64,000 nt of DNA from Ancylobacter koreensis (lineage in GTDB: Bacteria > Pseudomonadota > Alphaproteobacteria > Rhizobiales > Xanthobacteraceae). Position 1 is the first letter of the stretch, and each line of letters starts with the position of its first letter. The DNA is taken from the NCBI RefSeq assembly GCF_023016525.1, contig NZ_JALKCG010000010.1:27019-91018 (forward strand), read 5' to 3'. Under the pieces are notes generated by a model, which worked only from the letters and a program-made list of their open reading frames with translations, was not told where the DNA came from and did no database searches. Shown in pieces: positions 8,879-17,921 of this stretch. Made by a program: the position numbers and the translations under genes.

Positions 8879-11580
8879 GCCCCCTCCTCCGCCGCCGGTT
8901 CCGTCTCAGGCTGGGGCGCCAGCGGGAGCCGCAGGGCGACGCGCGTGCCGTTGCGCTGGCCCGGCGCCGGACTGCGGGCCGAGACGCTACCGCCATGGGC
9001 CTCGACGATACCGCGCGTGATGGCAAGGCCGAGCCCGGAGCCGTCGCCGCCGTCGCCCGTGCCGCGCGAGGCGCGCACGAACTTCTCGAATACATGAGGC
9101 AGCGCCTCGGCGGGAATGCCGGGCCCGTCATCGGTCACGGCGATCACCAGTTGCCCGTCGATGACGGTGGCGGACAGTCCGATGCGGGCCTCACGCCCGG
9201 CATAGCGCACGGCATTGGCCACAACGTTGCCGAGCGCCTGGTCCATAAGGCTCTGGTCGGCCTTCACCAGCGGCAGGCTCGGCGCCGAGGTCACGACGAA
9301 GCGCTGCGTGGCGCCGCGCCGGCGCACCGCCGAGACCGCGCGGTTCATCAGTTCGACCACGTCCACCCAGTCCTGATGCAGCTCCAGCGCGCCGGACTCC
9401 AGCCGCGTCATGGACAGCAGGTTGCGCACCATCTGGTCGAGGTTCTCCGCCTCCTCGCGCATCTGCAGCAGCAGGTCGCGGCGCGTCGCGGCGGGAATCT
9501 CCGGGCCGTAGTCGATCAGGCTGGTGGCGGCGCCGAGGATGGAGGCGAGCGGGGTGCGGAAGTCATGGCTGATCGAGGCCAGCAATATGTTGCGCACGCG
9601 CTCGGTCTCGGCGGCGGTGCGCGCCCGCGTCACCTCGGCGGAAAGCATGGTGCGCACCAGTGCGGCGGCGGTCTGGTCGCAGAGCGAGCCGACGATACGC
9701 TCGCTTTCGGTGTCCAGCAGCGGGCTATCGAGGCTGCGCTCGACGCCGACCACGCCGATGCGCGCGCCGCCTTCGCTGCCTCCGAGTGGGCGGAACAGCC
9801 AGGCGACGCTCGGCAGCGTGCCGGTGCCAGCGCCCGCCGGCTCGCCATGGTCGAAGGCCCAGGCGGCGGCGGTCATCGAGGCGGTGTCGAGCCGGTCCTC
9901 CGGCGGCCAGGCGGCGCCGATGGAGAGCGCGCCCTGGTCGGAGAGCAAGATCACGCTCGGGCGTCCCAGCGTGGCGTGCAACTCGACGGCGGCGGCTTCC
10001 GCCACCGCGCCCCGGTCGGCGAGCGCGGAGAGCTTGCGGGAGAATTCGTAGAGCCGCCGCGTCGCCCGCATGCGCTGGGCGGCGATGCGGGTCTGCTCGC
10101 GCGCCCGCCCCGCCAGCGCCGAGATGAGCACCGCGACGATCAGGAACACCAGCAGCGCCAGCAATTCGTGCGGGCGCGCCACGGTGAAGGTGTCCACCGG
10201 ATCGATGAAGAAGAAGTTGTAGGCCAGGAAGGACAGGGCCGAGGCCGCGATGGCCGGCCACACGCCGTAGAGCAGCGCCGGCAGCAGCACGGCGAGCAGA
10301 TAGAGCATCGAGACGTTGGGCAGCGCCACGAAGCGCGACAGGAACAGGCCGACGCCGGTGGCGATCGCCACGCCAAGCGTCGCCGCCGCATAGCCGGGCA
10401 GCGTGCCCAGCGGCGGCAGGTCGAACCGCCGGCCGCCGGCCTCGTCCGCCTCCGCCGTCACCACATGCACGGCGACGCCATCCGCCGCCGTCACCAGAGC
10501 ATCGGCCAGCGAACCGCGCAGCCACGCCACGGGACGGCGCCGCCGGGCCTTGCCGATGATGATCTGGGTGATGTTCTCGAAGCGCGCGAAGCGCAGCAGC
10601 TCGGCGGCGACGTCGGGCGCGACCAGCGAGCGCGTCTCGGCACCCAGCGTCTGTGCGAGCCTCATGCCGGCCTCCAGCCGCTTGCGGTCTGGCCCCGACA
10701 TGACGTGTCCGGGCCGCTCGACCGTCACCGCAAACCAGGTGGCGCCCATCAGGTCGGCGAGGCGCTTGGCTTCCCGTACGACGCGTTCGGCGGCGATGTC
10801 GGGACCGACGCAGACCAGCAGCCGCTCGCCGGCCGCCCACGGCCCCTTGATGGCGGACCCCTGCATGCGCTCGACGAGGTCGCTGTCCACCCGGGCCGCG
10901 ACCCGCCGCAGCGCCAGCTCGCGCAGCGCGGTGAGGTTGGAGGGCTTGAAGAAGCTCTGCACCGCCCGCGTCGCGGTGTCCTCGATATAGACCTTGCCGT
11001 CCGCCAACCGCTTGATCAGTTCGTCCGAAGGCAGATCGACGAGGATCATCTCGTCGGCCTTCTGCAACGCCGTGTCGGGCACGGTCTCGCGAACCCTGAC
11101 GCCGGTGATGCGCTGCACGACGTCGTTGAGGCTCTCGACATGCTGAATGTTGAGCGTGGTCCACACGTCGATGCCGGCGGCGAGCAGTTCCTGCACGTCC
11201 TGCCACCGCTTTGGGTGGCGGCTGCCGTCGACGTTGGAATGGGCGTATTCGTCGACCAGCAAGAGGCCCGGACGGCGGACAAGCGCCGCCTCCAGGTCGA
11301 ATTCGGGCACCAGCCGGCCGCGATACGGCACGCCCTTGCGCGGCAGCATCTCCAGATCCGCGACCAGCGCCTCGGTTTCGGCGCGCCCGTGCGTCTCGAC
11401 GATGCCGGCCACGACGTCGCCGCCCGACGCCTTCACGGCGCGGGCGGCGGAGAGCATCGCATAGGTCTTGCCGACGCCGGGAGCGGCGCCGAGATAGATG
11501 CGCAGCCGGCCGCGCGTCTCGCGTTCCGCCGCCGCCAGCAGGGCTTCCGGATCGGCCCGCGATGGGTCGTCTATGCTCAT
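8875..11580 (-). CDS. kdpD: osmosensitive K+ channel histidine kinase KdpD
   Basis: A 901-residue sensor kinase of full family length. Order of domains: N-terminal KdpD domain with Walker A GAAPGVGKT at residues 31-39 and LLVDEYAHSNVDGSRHPKRW; a universal-stress-protein-like domain; four closely spaced membrane helices (around residues 400-500, including FLAYNFFFIDPVDTF); a GAF-like linker; the dimerisation helix with the phosphorylated histidine in SISHDFRTPLASI; and an ATPase domain with DDGPGIP and GLGLAITRGIVEAHGG. It senses K+ supply and controls KdpE. It starts 12 bases after kdpC. Confidence 0.95.
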   Translation of the reverse strand: MSIDDPSRADPEALLAAAERETRGRLRIYLGAAPGVGKTYAMLSAARAVKASGGDVVAGIVETHGRAETEALVADLEMLPRKGVPYRGRLVPEFDLEAALVRRPGLLLVDEYAHSNVDGSRHPKRWQDVQELLAAGIDVWTTLNIQHVESLNDVVQRITGVRVRETVPDTALQKADEMILVDLPSDELIKRLADGKVYIEDTATRAVQSFFKPSNLTALRELALRRVAARVDSDLVERMQGSAIKGPWAAGERLLVCVGPDIAAERVVREAKRLADLMGATWFAVTVERPGHVMSGPDRKRLEAGMRLAQTLGAETRSLVAPDVAAELLRFARFENITQIIIGKARRRRPVAWLRGSLADALVTAADGVAVHVVTAEADEAGGRRFDLPPLGTLPGYAAATLGVAIATGVGLFLSRFVALPNVSMLYLLAVLLPALLYGVWPAIAASALSFLAYNFFFIDPVDTFTVARPHELLALLVFLIVAVLISALAGRAREQTRIAAQRMRATRRLYEFSRKLSALADRGAVAEAAAVELHATLGRPSVILLSDQGALSIGAAWPPEDRLDTASMTAAAWAFDHGEPAGAGTGTLPSVAWLFRPLGGSEGGARIGVVGVERSLDSPLLDTESERIVGSLCDQTAAALVRTMLSAEVTRARTAAETERVRNILLASISHDFRTPLASILGAATSLIDYGPEIPAATRRDLLLQMREEAENLDQMVRNLLSMTRLESGALELHQDWVDVVELMNRAVSAVRRRGATQRFVVTSAPSLPLVKADQSLMDQALGNVVANAVRYAGREARIGLSATVIDGQLVIAVTDDGPGIPAEALPHVFEKFVRASRGTGDGGDGSGLGLAITRGIVEAHGGSVSARSPAPGQRNGTRVALRLPLAPQPETEPAAEEGA

Positions 11581-11592
11581 GGAGCCTTTCCG

Positions 11593-12186
11593 TCACGAAC
11601 CCGGCGCGGGCGCGGTGGCGGCCGGCGCCGCCGCGTCGAGCGCGAGGTTCAGGGCAAGCACGTTGACACGCGCATCGCCGAACACGCGAAGCTGCGGTCC
11701 GCTTATGTGAGCCGCGATCAGATCGCGCACAAGGGCCTCGTCCACCCCGCGCGCACCGGCCACGCGGGCCGCCTGGGCAAGCGCGTTGGCCGGCGAGATG
11801 TCGGGATCGAGCCCGCTGCCCGAGGTGGTGATCGCGTCGGCGGGAATCGGCCCGGTGACGCCCGCCGCCCGCAGCGCCGCCGCGTCGGCCTTCAGCCGGT
11901 CGGCCAGCTTGGCGCTGGTAGGACCAAGGTTGGTGCCGGACGAGGCGGCCGCGTCGTAACCGTTGCCGGCCGCCGAGGGGCGCGGATGGAAATAGCGCTC
12001 GGCGGCGAAGTTCTGGCCGATCAGCGACGAGCCTATCACCTGCCCGTCCCGCTCGACGAGCGAGCCGCGCGCCTGCGTGGGAAAGAGGGCCTGCGCCAGT
12101 TCGGTCATCGCCAGCGGATAGGCGATGCCGGTGATCAGGGTGAAGGCGACGAGCAGGGTCGCCGCCGGGCGGAGGAAAGTGAGCAT
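11593..12186 (-). CDS. kdpC: potassium-transporting ATPase subunit KdpC
   Basis: The 197-residue KdpC subunit: one N-terminal membrane helix (residues 5-27, FLRPAATLLVAFTLITGIAYPLA), the conserved GSLV and IGQ segments, FHPRPSA at about 67-73, and the periplasmic domain with GSGLDPDISP and A-R-V-A ending region. It stabilises the KdpFABC complex and raises K+ affinity. Unusually it is separated from kdpB by 122 bp that contain a palindromic repeat (12208-12298), so its expression relative to kdpB may be modulated. The ATG is the first codon fitting the family N-terminus. Confidence 0.95.
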   Translation of the reverse strand: MLTFLRPAATLLVAFTLITGIAYPLAMTELAQALFPTQARGSLVERDGQVIGSSLIGQNFAAERYFHPRPSAAGNGYDAAASSGTNLGPTSAKLADRLKADAAALRAAGVTGPIPADAITTSGSGLDPDISPANALAQAARVAGARGVDEALVRDLIAAHISGPQLRVFGDARVNVLALNLALDAAAPAATAPAPGS

Positions 12187-12207
12187 GGGTGAATTCCCTG
12201 TGTGTTC

Positions 12208-12298
12208 GTCGTCATCCCGGACGGCCGGAGGCCGATCCGGGATCGCTTTCCAATTCGGCATACGATCCCGGCTCGCGCTTCGCTTGGCCGGGATGACG
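12208..12298. repeat. paired inverted repeat, BIME-like (copy 2), inside the kdp operon
   Basis: Same architecture as the element at 4484-4576: outer arms GTCATCCCGG (12211-12220) and CCGGGATGAC (12288-12297), internal spacer GATCGCTTTCCAATTC and a second stem CGATCCCGG...CCGGGAT. It lies between kdpB and kdpC, within one transcription unit, where the folded RNA could limit read-through or protect the upstream message. Confidence 0.85.
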
Positions 12299-12308
12299 CC
12301 GGAGGGTC

Positions 12309-14375
12309 CTAGGCGAGCCCCATCGCCGTGATGGCGAGGTCGATCAGCTTTATGCCGGCGAAGGGCAGCACGATGCCGCCGAGGCCGTAGATCAGCAGGT
12401 TGCGGGCGAGCACCGCCCCCGCCTCCTGCGCGCGGTACGTCACGCCGCGCAGCGCCAGCGGGATCAGCGCGATGATGATCAGCGCGTTGAAGATCACCGC
12501 CGACAGGATGGCGCTCTGCGGCGTCGACAGCCCCATCACGTTGAGCAGGCCGAGCTCGGGGATGGCGGCGATGAACAGCGCCGGGATGATGGCGAAATAC
12601 TTCGCGACGTCGTTGGCGATGGAGAAGGTCGTCAGCGCGCCGCGGGTCATCAGCAACTGCTTGCCGATGCCGACGATCTCGATGAGCTTGGTCGGGTCGC
12701 TGTCGAGGTCGACCATGTTGCCGGCCTCGCGCGCCGCCTGCGTGCCGGACTGCATGGCGACGCCGACATCGGCCTGCGCCAGAGCGGGCGCGTCGTTGGT
12801 ACCGTCGCCGCACATGGCGACCAGCCGGCCCTGGCGCTGCTCGGTGCGGATATAGGCGAGCTTGTCCTGCGGGGTGGCCTCGGCGATGAAGTCGTCGACG
12901 CCGGCCTCCGAGGCGATGGCGGCGGCGGTCACCGGGTTGTCGCCGGTCACCATGACCGTGCGGATGCCCATGCGGCGCAGCTCCGCGAAGCGCTCCTTGA
13001 TGTCCGGCTTCACCACATCCTTCAGTTGGATGACGCCGAGCAGGCGGCCGTTCTCGGCAAGGCCGAGCGGCGTGCCGCCGGAACGGGCGATCTTCTCCAC
13101 CGCCGCGTCGAAGGCGGCGATGCCGGTGCTGGCCTGCGGATCGACCGAATGGACGAAGCGCTTCACCGCGTCCACCGCACCCTTGCGGATGCGCCGGCCG
13201 GCGACATCGACACCGGAAAGGCGCGTGGCGGCCGAGAACGGCACGAAGCTCGCCCCCTCCAGCCCGACCCGCTCGGAGGCGATGCCGTATTTGTCGCGAG
13301 CCAGCGCCAGGATGGAGCGGCCCTCGGCAGTCTCGTCGGCAAGGCTCGCCTGCACGGCGATCAGCGCCGCCTCGTGCTCGGTGATGCCCGGCACGGGGAT
13401 GATCTCGCTCGCCATGCGGTTGCCGAAGGTAATGGTGCCGGTCTTGTCGAGCAGCAGCGTGTCAACGTCGCCCGCCGCCTCCACCGCGCGGCCCGACATG
13501 GCGAGCACGTTGTGGCGGATGAGGCGGTCCATGCCGGCGATGCCGATGGCCGAGAGCAGGCCGCCGATGGTGGTCGGGATCAGCGTGACCAGCAGCGCGA
13601 CGAGGATCGGCACCGGCACGTCGGCGGCCGAATAGCGGCCCAGCCCGGCCAGCGAGACGACGGCGATCAGGAAGATCAGCGTCATGCCGACCAGCAGCAC
13701 GGAGAGCGCCAGCTCATTCGGCGTCTTCTGCCGCTCGGCGCCTTCCACCAACGCGATCATGCGGTCGAGAAAGGAGGAGCCGGGCGCCGCGGTGATGCGC
13801 ACGACGAGCCAGTCGGAGATGACCGTGGTGCCGCCCGTCACGGCGGAACGGTCGCCGCCGGATTCGCGGATGACGGGCGCGCTCTCTCCGGTGATCGCCG
13901 CCTCGTTGACCGAAGCGATGCCCTCGACGATCTCACCATCGCCGGGGATGAGGTCGCCGGCCTCGACGAGCACATGATCGCCGAGCCTGAGGTCGAGCGC
14001 CGAGACGCGCTCGAAGCGGGTGCGGGCCGCCGGGTCCTTCAGGCGCTTGGCCACCGTGTCGGTGCGCGCCTTGCGCAGGGAATCCGCCTGCGCGCGCCCC
14101 CTGCCCTCCGCGACCGCCTCGGCGAAATTGGCGAACAGCACAGTGAACCACAGCCAGGCCATGATCTGGCCGGTGAAGGCGAGCGGATTGCCGACGAGGA
14201 AATCGCGCACGAACAGCACGGTGACGAGCGCCGCCACCACCTCGGTGACGAAGATGACCGGGTTGCGCATCAGCGCCACCGGGTTGAGCTTGAGGAAGGC
14301 ATCGCGGATCGCCCGGCCGATCAACTCGGGCGAGGCGAAGGCGGAACCGCTCCTGGCGGGGGTATGGGTGGTCAT
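12309..14375 (-). CDS. kdpB: potassium-transporting P-type ATPase subunit KdpB
   Basis: The 688-residue ATP-hydrolysing subunit of the high-affinity KdpFABC potassium pump. P-type ATPase motifs are all present: TGES at residues 162-165 (its serine corresponds to the inhibitory phosphorylation site known in Escherichia coli), phosphorylated Asp310 in [21 protein letters not shown] and the hinge [12 protein letters not shown]. Membrane helices flank these (for example [19 protein letters not shown]). It follows kdpA by about 20 bases. Expression is expected to need KdpD/KdpE. Confidence 0.96.
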   Translation of the reverse strand: MTTHTPARSGSAFASPELIGRAIRDAFLKLNPVALMRNPVIFVTEVVAALVTVLFVRDFLVGNPLAFTGQIMAWLWFTVLFANFAEAVAEGRGRAQADSLRKARTDTVAKRLKDPAARTRFERVSALDLRLGDHVLVEAGDLIPGDGEIVEGIASVNEAAITGESAPVIRESGGDRSAVTGGTTVISDWLVVRITAAPGSSFLDRMIALVEGAERQKTPNELALSVLLVGMTLIFLIAVVSLAGLGRYSAADVPVPILVALLVTLIPTTIGGLLSAIGIAGMDRLIRHNVLAMSGRAVEAAGDVDTLLLDKTGTITFGNRMASEIIPVPGITEHEAALIAVQASLADETAEGRSILALARDKYGIASERVGLEGASFVPFSAATRLSGVDVAGRRIRKGAVDAVKRFVHSVDPQASTGIAAFDAAVEKIARSGGTPLGLAENGRLLGVIQLKDVVKPDIKERFAELRRMGIRTVMVTGDNPVTAAAIASEAGVDDFIAEATPQDKLAYIRTEQRQGRLVAMCGDGTNDAPALAQADVGVAMQSGTQAAREAGNMVDLDSDPTKLIEIVGIGKQLLMTRGALTTFSIANDVAKYFAIIPALFIAAIPELGLLNVMGLSTPQSAILSAVIFNALIIIALIPLALRGVTYRAQEAGAVLARNLLIYGLGGIVLPFAGIKLIDLAITAMGLA

Positions 14376-14396
14376 GGAGGTGTCTCCCGTGCGCGC

Positions 14397-16106
14397 TCAG
14401 AAGGTCTTGCCCGCCAGCATCTGCACCTGCTCGGCGATGGGGCCGAGGGCGAGAGCGGGGAAGAACTGCAGACCGCCGAGGATGAGGATGACGCCGACCA
14501 GCAGGCCGACGAAGAGCAGGCCATGGGTCGGGAAGGTGCCGGACGAGGCGGTGAGCCGCGTCTTGCCCGCGAGCGAGCCGGCAATCGCCATCATCGGAAC
14601 GATGTAGGCGAAGCGGCCGAGCAGCATGGCGAGGCCCAGCGTGGTGTTCCACCAGGGCGAGTTGGCGGACAGGCCGCCGAAAGCCGAGCCGTTGTTACCC
14701 GCGGCCGAGGAATAGGCGTAGATGATCTCCGACAGCCCGTGCGGACCGGCATTGCCGAGCCCGGCCAGCGCATCGGGCAGCACGGCCGCCACCGCCGAGA
14801 AACCGAGGATCGCGCAGGGCAGGATCAGCACGGCGAGGATCGCCATCTTCACCTCGGCCACCTCGATCTTCTTGCCGAGATATTCCGGCGTGCGCCCGAC
14901 CATCAGCCCGGCGACGAAGACCGCGATGATGGCCATCACCAGCAGGCCGTAGAGGCCCGAGCCATTTCCGCCGGGAAGAATCTCGCCGAGCTGGATGAGG
15001 AACATCGGCGCGAGGCCGCCCAGCGGCGTGAAGGAACCGTGCATGGCGTTCACTGCGCCGTCCGACAGACCCGTCGTCACCGCCGCGAACATCGAGGAGG
15101 CGGCGAGGCCGAAGCGGACCTCCTTGCCTTCCATGTTGCCGCCGGCCGGATCGATGCCGGCAGCCAGCAGCGAGGGCGTACCGGCCGCCTCCGCCCAGTA
15201 GGTGACGGCGATGCCGGCAACGAGGATGACGGCGATGGCCGCGAGCAGCGCGCGGGCCTGCCGGCGGTCGCCGATCATCCGGCCGAAGGCGAACACCAGT
15301 GCGGTGGAGATCACCAGCATCTGCCAGATCTCCAGCGCATTGGCGAACGGGCTGGGGTTCTCGAAAGGGTGCGCGGCGTTCACGTTGAAGAAGCCGCCGC
15401 CATTGGTGCCGAGCTGCTTGATCGCCATTTGCGTCGCCACCGGGCCGACCGCGATGGTCTGCGAGGCGCCTTCCAGAGTGGTGGCGGCGACGGCGGCGTC
15501 CAGCGTTTGCGGCACGCCCATCGCCACCTGCACCAGCGCGGTGAGGATGGCGAGCGGCAACAGCACGTAGAGCACCGAGCGCGTCATATCGACGAAGAAA
15601 TTGCCGACGGTCGAGGCGTTCGAGCGGGCGAAGGCCCGCGTCAGCGCCACCGCCAAAGCAAGGCCGGTGGCGGCGGAGAGGAAGTTCTGCACCGTGAGCC
15701 CGGCCATCTGGCTGAACAGGCTCATGGTGGTCTCGCCGCCATAGGACTGCCAGTTGGTATTGGAGACGAAGCTCACCGCCGTGTTGAAGGCGAGATCGGG
15801 CGAGAGCGCGCCGAAGCCCAGCGGATTGAACGGCAGCAGGCCCTGCAGCCGGAGCAGCGCGTAGAGCAGCACGACGCCGGCAAGGTTGAAGGCAAGCATG
15901 CCGAGCGTATAGGCCAGCGCGCCCTGCTCGCGCGCCGGATCGACGCCGGCCAGACGATAGAGGCCCCGCTCCACCGGAGCGAGAACGGCCGAGAGCACGG
16001 TGCGCTCGCCGGCATAGACGCGCGCCATGTAGCCGCCGAGCGGCACGGCCGCGGCGAGGACGAGCGCGAGGATGATGGCTATCTGAAGCCAGCCGAGAAC
16101 GGTCAT
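14397..16106 (-). CDS. kdpA: potassium-transporting ATPase subunit KdpA
   Basis: The 569-residue channel-like subunit that selects and conducts K+ in the KdpFABC complex. It resembles a fused four-repeat potassium channel; selectivity-filter-like loops include [33 protein letters not shown] and [11 protein letters not shown]. Start ATG at 16106 gives the family N-terminus ([21 protein letters not shown], a first membrane helix). It lies directly behind kdpF and before kdpB. Confidence 0.96.
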   Translation of the reverse strand: MTVLGWLQIAIILALVLAAAVPLGGYMARVYAGERTVLSAVLAPVERGLYRLAGVDPAREQGALAYTLGMLAFNLAGVVLLYALLRLQGLLPFNPLGFGALSPDLAFNTAVSFVSNTNWQSYGGETTMSLFSQMAGLTVQNFLSAATGLALAVALTRAFARSNASTVGNFFVDMTRSVLYVLLPLAILTALVQVAMGVPQTLDAAVAATTLEGASQTIAVGPVATQMAIKQLGTNGGGFFNVNAAHPFENPSPFANALEIWQMLVISTALVFAFGRMIGDRRQARALLAAIAVILVAGIAVTYWAEAAGTPSLLAAGIDPAGGNMEGKEVRFGLAASSMFAAVTTGLSDGAVNAMHGSFTPLGGLAPMFLIQLGEILPGGNGSGLYGLLVMAIIAVFVAGLMVGRTPEYLGKKIEVAEVKMAILAVLILPCAILGFSAVAAVLPDALAGLGNAGPHGLSEIIYAYSSAAGNNGSAFGGLSANSPWWNTTLGLAMLLGRFAYIVPMMAIAGSLAGKTRLTASSGTFPTHGLLFVGLLVGVILILGGLQFFPALALGPIAEQVQMLAGKTF

Positions 16107-16140
16107 GGCAAAATCGCTTTCAGGAAGGGGACGGGGCGCG

Positions 16141-16227
16141 TCAGAACCGCTCGGGCCGCAGCAGCGCGGCGACGAGATAGACGGCGAGCGCGAGGGCTAC
16201 GGTGCTGCCGAGAAGAAGGTCGAACAT
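16141..16227 (-). CDS. kdpF: potassium-transporting ATPase subunit KdpF
   Basis: A 28-residue single-helix peptide, translated [18 protein letters not shown] then [10 protein letters not shown]. The C-terminal tail L-R-P-E-R-F is the hallmark of KdpF, which packs against KdpA and stabilises the complex. It sits 34 bases upstream of kdpA as expected. It is below the size that gene finders usually report. Confidence 0.9.
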   Translation of the reverse strand: MFDLLLGSTVALALAVYLVAALLRPERF

Positions 16228-16231
16228 CGGC

Positions 16232-16315
16232 TCACCCCTTCGACACGGCGCGCGCATAGACCGCCATCAGCAGGAAGAAGCCGAGGGCGATGGCGAGATA
16301 GAGAAGATCGAGCAT
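16232..16315 (-). CDS. 27-residue membrane peptide at the head of the kdp operon
   Basis: An ORF of 27 codons directly upstream of kdpF (four bases between stop and next ATG). It reads MLDLLYLAIALGFFLLMA then VYARAVSKG: one hydrophobic helix with a basic tail. Its ribosome binding site is the strongest of the operon (AAAAAGGAGCTGGTT before ATG). It parallels KdpF in size and shape but lacks the LRPERF tail. Small peptides of this kind are seen ahead of kdpF in other bacteria, as far as I recall, without an assigned role; a second Kdp-associated microprotein is the natural reading. Confidence 0.72.
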   Translation of the reverse strand: MLDLLYLAIALGFFLLMAVYARAVSKG

Positions 16316-16463
16316 AACCAGCTCCTTTTTGTTGAGCTGGCCGGGATGTAAGCCGGTGCCGATAAGGGTTCGATCCGGAATGCGGGCGCCGGGCATAAGG
16401 GAGCCGTAAAGACGCGCGGGCCCGGGCCGACTGGGGTTTCATATTACCTCCAATAACTGACAA
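16316..16463 (-). promoter_or_regulatory. upstream region of the kdp operon
   Basis: About 145 bp without coding potential lie between the first kdp reading frame and the terminator of the KGG gene. The kdp promoter and KdpE site must be here, read leftward. I do not see an unambiguous -35/-10 pair or KdpE repeat, so only the location is supported. Confidence 0.5.
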
Positions 16464-16488
16464 AAAAGCAGGGCCGCGCCCTGCTTTT
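16464..16488. terminator. intrinsic terminator of the KGG-protein gene
   Basis: A perfect 11-bp stem AAAAGCAGGGC / GCCCTGCTTTT with loop CGC at 16464-16488, continuing into a T run when read leftward (minus strand). It ends the KGG transcript and shields the kdp promoter. A second GC-rich stem (GGCCCGCC/GGCGGGCC, about 16505-16533) lies between it and the gene. Confidence 0.88.
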
Positions 16489-16544
16489 CCGCCGGTCGAA
16501 AGGCCGGCCCGCCCCGGATGATCCGAGGCGGGCCTGAATTCCGA

Positions 16545-16787
16545 CTATCGCTGGCCGCCCTTGCGGCCCGCTTCGCTAGCGCGCTCCGGGTCGTTGGCGA
16601 AATTGCCCGGGTTGTTCTGGCCGGGCTGGCCGGCCTGCTGGCGATTCTCGCCGCCGGACTGGTTCTGCTGACCGCCGTGAGAATGCTCGCCGCGGGAATT
16701 TTCACCACCCTTTCGGCCGGCTTCGCTGGCGCGCTGGCGATCATCGGCGAAGTTGCCGGAACCACCACGATGCTGCTCGTTAGCCAT
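16545..16787 (-). CDS. KGG-repeat general stress protein
   Basis: An 80-residue, very hydrophilic protein rich in Gly, Gln, Asn, Arg and Glu. It carries two copies of the stress-induced KGG motif, RASEAGRKGG, at residues 19-28 and 69-78, each preceded by GNFADDR/GNFANDP, with a Gln/Gly-rich linker between. Such proteins (GsiB/YciG-like) are small, presumably disordered, and induced by desiccation, heat or starvation. Several in-frame starts exist; the third of three consecutive ATGs is chosen because GGAG lies six bases before it. An EcfG-type promoter is found upstream, matching the expected regulation. Confidence 0.88.
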   Translation of the reverse strand: MANEQHRGGSGNFADDRQRASEAGRKGGENSRGEHSHGGQQNQSGGENRQQAGQPGQNNPGNFANDPERASEAGRKGGQR

Positions 16788-16824
16788 CATCATCTCCATT
16801 GGTTTGCCCCTCAGACACCCCGAC

Positions 16825-16850
16825 AACAAGGAACGCGCAATGGTGGTTCC
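16825..16850 (-). promoter_or_regulatory. EcfG-type general stress promoter
   Basis: Read on the minus strand, GGAAC (16850-16846) and TGTT (16828-16825) are separated by 17 bp, one mismatch from the EcfG consensus GGAAC-N16/17-CGTT. The KGG gene starts about 38 bp downstream. An inverted repeat ATGGTA/TACCAT (16851-16856, 16865-16870) lies just upstream. Confidence 0.72.
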
Positions 16851-17081
16851 ATGGTAAAATTCTCTACCATCGGGATCTCATTGCGCCAAATCCACATATG
16901 AAGATGCATTCAGCGCGATGATACCTTATCGGAAGACACGCCTGATAAATACTTCATGCCTGAGGTACGATATTCCACTTCTCGGCCGGCACGAACACTT
17001 GACACCGACTGCCGCAACGTCAGCATGGTCAGAAGTCATAACTATGCCTTTATTATCGACGACTCACGCCGCTCGTGCACC
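16851..17081. other. AT-richer intergenic region between phnX and the KGG gene
   Basis: No gene is seen. Apart from the inverted repeat ATGGTA/TACCAT next to the KGG promoter I find no clear terminator for the phn operon, which ends at 17082. Confidence 0.4.
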
Positions 17082-17900
17082 CTAGGGACGCTCGCCGCGT
17101 GCGAGGCGGCCATTGATGGCGGCGAGCACCGGAAGCAGGTCCCCGACGCCGTCGATCACATAATGCGCGCCCGCCGCCGCCAGCTTCTCGGCGGCGCGCC
17201 GGCGCCGCTCGGCGAAGGCGTCCACCGGCAGCGCCGCCGTGTCGGCGCGCGACAGGCCGAACACATTGCCGGTGACGGCGACGCCGACGGTCCAGGCGCC
17301 GCCGTTCAGCCCTTCGCCGATGCCCACCTCGGTGTCGTCGACCTTCACCACCGACCAGGCGGGATGGATCTGCAGCTCGGTCAGCACCTTCCACATCAGG
17401 AAGGGCGTCGGGCGCCCGTCCGGCACGTCGCCGGTGCAGGCCATCGCGTCGGCGACGAAGCCCTGCTCGGCGGCGCGGGGGGTGATCTTCGCCATGATCT
17501 CGCGTGTGTAGCCGGTGGTGCTGCCGATCTTCAGCCCGCGCTCGCGCAGGGCGGCGGCGGTTTCTGCGGCACCGGGGATGAGGTCGGCGAAGCTCTCGGC
17601 CACCGCGATGTTCTTCGGCACGAACACGTCATACACCGCGTCGATATCCGCCTCGTCCGGCGCGTGGCCGTGCACGCGCTGCCATTCGGCGGCGATGCGC
17701 GGCATCGCCATGAGCGCGGCGACATGCGGGCGCTTGGCCATGCCCATCGGCACGCGTGCCTCGTCGATGGTCACGGCGACATCGAATTCGGCGAAGGCCT
17801 CGACGAAGGCGCCCATCGGCGCCAGCGAGCCGAAATCGACCACGGTGCCGGCCCAGTCGAAGACGACGGCCTTGAGGTGAGACAGTGACATGGCGTTCAT
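17082..17900 (-). CDS. phnX: phosphonoacetaldehyde hydrolase PhnX
   Basis: A 272-residue haloacid-dehalogenase-superfamily enzyme that splits the C-P bond of phosphonoacetaldehyde to acetaldehyde and phosphate. Nucleophile Asp15 is in VFDWAGTVVDFGS, and the Schiff-base lysine of phosphonatases is Lys56 in MGMAKRPH; KVDDTEVGIGEG near the C-terminus supplies magnesium ligands. It is the last gene of phnW-pbfA-phnX, 21 bases after pbfA. A start three codons later (17891) is equally possible. The combination makes phosphonate breakdown to phosphate and acetaldehyde certain enough to name. Confidence 0.95.
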   Translation of the reverse strand: MNAMSLSHLKAVVFDWAGTVVDFGSLAPMGAFVEAFAEFDVAVTIDEARVPMGMAKRPHVAALMAMPRIAAEWQRVHGHAPDEADIDAVYDVFVPKNIAVAESFADLIPGAAETAAALRERGLKIGSTTGYTREIMAKITPRAAEQGFVADAMACTGDVPDGRPTPFLMWKVLTELQIHPAWSVVKVDDTEVGIGEGLNGGAWTVGVAVTGNVFGLSRADTAALPVDAFAERRRRAAEKLAAAGAHYVIDGVGDLLPVLAAINGRLARGERP

Positions 17901-17921
17901 CCGGTTTCGGGGGGCGGAGGT

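Noticed and set aside
8995..12192. Long open frame (about 1065 codons) on the plus strand opposite kdpD and kdpC
   Set aside because: Mirror frame of two well-identified genes, with low-complexity composition and no ribosome binding site.
13026..16259. Very long open frame (about 1077 codons) on the plus strand opposite kdpA and kdpB
   Set aside because: It is a GC-driven shadow: the opposite strand encodes KdpA and KdpB with all catalytic motifs, and the frame's product is Arg/Gly/His-rich without family resemblance.
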